A stretch of 5,183 bases of DNA from Methanoregula sp. (lineage in GTDB: Archaea; Halobacteriota; Methanomicrobia; Methanomicrobiales; Methanospirillaceae), in the NCBI GenBank assembly GCA_013331015.1, contig DUHF01000014.1, forward strand, positions 1 to 5,183, written 5' to 3'. Below the pieces are notes generated by a model. That model searched no databases. It was not told where the DNA came from and saw only the letters and a program-made list of their open reading frames with translations. This document shows, one piece after another, positions 3,859-5,183 of this stretch. The position numbers and the translations under genes were made by a program. Position 1 is the first letter of the stretch. Each line of letters starts with the position of its first letter.

Positions 3859-5183
3859 TCAGGGTTTTTTCGGGGAGGTTACGGCCCCGATCTCCTGCTT
3901 TAACAGTTCGCTGACAATCCTGCCATCCACCGAGCCGCGCACTTCTGCCATCACCACGCCCATGAGGGGCCCGAGGGCAGCCATACCTTTCTGCTGCACG
4001 AAATCCGCCCGCCCGGCAACGATAGTGTGAACGATCTTCTCAAGTTCTTCGCGGGAGACGGCCGGTGCCAGTTTTAGAAGGGCCTCGGCAAACGTGCAGC
4101 CCCCGGCAATGCTCCGGAAGATCTCGGGGATTGCCTCACGGGCAGCTTTTCCGGAGTTCGCGGCATGCCATGTATCGAGGTATGCCTGGTCCGGTATCGT
4201 TGTGACATCAACGCCGTCACGGCGGAGTTCGGTTGTGGTGGAGAGGATGGTGAATACCGCAAGTTTGGGTTTGATGCCTTCTGCCACTGCCTGCTCGAAG
4301 AGCGGGAGTTTATCGGACGCTGCCAGCTGGAGGGCATAGTTCCGCTCGATCCCGTATGCAGCAACGAACCGGTCTGCCTTTGCCGTGAGCAGTTCGGGGA
4401 TGACAACCGCTTCCCACCGGGGCTCGTCAATCAGCACCGGCAGCACGTCCGTCTCCGGGTACATCCGGGCAGCCCCCGGCAGCGGGCGCATGTACGCCGT
4501 GCTCCCGGTCTCAAGCATCTTCCGGGTCTCTTCCGGCACCGGCTTGTCCGACAGCGCGAGCTTTGCCCGGGTGATCACCTGGCCGATAGCACAGGTTGCC
4601 TGCTTCTCGCTTGCACCGGCAACGAGGATGACACAGTCGGGTTCCGCTGCGTGCATATATGAGCGCAGGTGGGCGACCTCTTCTGCGGTGACCCCGTACG
4701 CAGGAAGCTCATCGGTGTGGAAGATACCTCCCACCCCGCACTTCTTGGCATAGTCCGACATCTCGCTGCCGAGCCGGCGTTCCGGCTGGATCTCGCGGCC
4801 GACAAGGCCGGCGAATCCTTTGAGCACAACCGCGTGGATCTTTTTGGCCTTTTTGAGCACCGCGGATTTGGTCTCCTTAAAAAGAGCCGTGACCTCGACA
4901 CCCGCGGTTGCATCCACCACTGCCCCGCGCTTCACCAGTTCGTCGCGGATAGCAAGCAGGCTCTGCTGCCGCTGCACCTCGCGCCGGACCACTTCAGCGA
5001 TGAGGTCCAGGTCCTGCACGCCCTTGATCTCGACCCGGGCTCCGGCCGCAATCGAGATATTGACATCCTGGCGGATTGTGCCAAGACCCCGCTTCACTTT
5101 GCCGGTGGAACGCAGGACCATGCCGATATGCTCAGCAACACTCTGAACCTCCTCGGGAGTGTGCATGCACGGCGAAGTGGTGA
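3859..5183 (-). CDS. gatE: Glu-tRNA(Gln) amidotransferase subunit E (GatE), C-terminal 440 residues; N-terminus beyond the window
   Basis: GatE is the kinase and tRNA-binding subunit of the archaeal GatDE amidotransferase. It phosphorylates Glu on misacylated Glu-tRNA(Gln) and receives ammonia from the GatD asparaginase-like subunit to form Gln-tRNA(Gln) in the cytoplasm. The frame stays open to the right edge, so the ATG at 5166 is internal ('TTSPCMHTPEEV'). Counting from the first visible residue (codon 5181-5179), 'RGLGTIRQDVNISI' (31-44) belongs to the GatB/E catalytic cradle. Next come the AspRS-like insertion domain (about 110-220, with 'LKGFAGLVG' and 'GGIFHTDELPAYG') and 'RPLPGAARMYPETD' (232-245). 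The helical and YqeY-like tail domains follow (about 290-440, with 'QQKGMAALGPLMGVVM'). Full GatE is about 620 residues, so roughly 180 are missing. No frameshift is visible. gatD may lie upstream, outside the window. The gene ends in TGA next to a T-run. Identification is firm. Confidence 0.95.
   Translation of the reverse strand, partial: TTSPCMHTPEEVQSVAEHIGMVLRSTGKVKRGLGTIRQDVNISIAAGARVEIKGVQDLDLIAEVVRREVQRQQSLLAIRDELVKRGAVVDATAGVEVTALFKETKSAVLKKAKKIHAVVLKGFAGLVGREIQPERRLGSEMSDYAKKCGVGGIFHTDELPAYGVTAEEVAHLRSYMHAAEPDCVILVAGASEKQATCAIGQVITRAKLALSDKPVPEETRKMLETGSTAYMRPLPGAARMYPETDVLPVLIDEPRWEAVVIPELLTAKADRFVAAYGIERNYALQLAASDKLPLFEQAVAEGIKPKLAVFTILSTTTELRRDGVDVTTIPDQAYLDTWHAANSGKAAREAIPEIFRSIAGGCTFAEALLKLAPAVSREELEKIVHTIVAGRADFVQQKGMAALGPLMGVVMAEVRGSVDGRIVSELLKQEIGAVTSPKKP

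Noticed and set aside
4165..4662. 165-codon plus-strand open frame within gatE
   Set aside because: It is fully antisense to the firmly identified gatE; its composition is typical of a complementary-strand shadow.
1..5183. Defence system, mobile element, CRISPR array or integration site
   Set aside because: No spaced repeats, transposase or integrase motifs, long terminal inverted repeats, tRNA ends or compositional breaks were seen; the region reads as ordinary archaeal chromosome.

Overview
The window looks like a moderately GC-rich methanogenic archaeon, most likely of the order Methanomicrobiales (Methanoregula-like). The evidence is the set of archaea-restricted families: GatE, an archaeal Dph6, an MJ0406-type nucleoside kinase, a DUF555/UPF0212 protein and, less surely, DUF5350 and DUF2070 proteins. 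Gene starts also carry archaeal-style signals (AGGTGA/GGTGA ribosome binding sites, AT-rich TATA-like boxes). No bacterial -35/-10 promoters or mobile elements are visible. The taxonomic placement is an inference from remembered family similarity, not from a search.

All eight genes lie on the minus strand, so the reading order runs from high to low coordinates. The right third (3859-5183) is the C-terminal two thirds of gatE, cut by the window edge. An 87-base gap with a possible TATA-like box follows, then a small, very basic RGG-repeat protein (3439-3771). A G/C-rich hairpin followed by seven T residues (3380-3415) closes that unit.

A second unit then starts from a TATA-like box near 3330. 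Six genes follow, overlapping or nearly touching: an unrecognised 118-residue helical protein, a nitroreductase-family flavoprotein, a DUF555/UPF0212 protein, a PfkB-family nucleoside kinase, diphthine--ammonia ligase (Dph6), and the N-terminal part of a multi-pass membrane protein (probable DUF2070) that runs off the left edge. Their junctions are a 14-base overlap, an 8-base gap whose ribosome binding site shares a base with the preceding stop, an ATGA overlap, a 5-base gap, and an abutting TAA/ATG. This strongly suggests one translationally coupled transcript.

Functionally the window is informational and housekeeping: Gln-tRNA formation (GatE with an off-window GatD), elongation factor 2 modification (Dph6) and nucleoside salvage (kinase), mixed with proteins of unknown role. 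I see no defence system, CRISPR array, tRNA/rRNA, insertion sequence or repeat array. No gene-free stretch exceeds about 150 bases. The items most worth a second look are the RGG-repeat protein, the unrecognised leading gene of the operon, and the association of DUF555 and DUF2070 with the kinase and Dph6.
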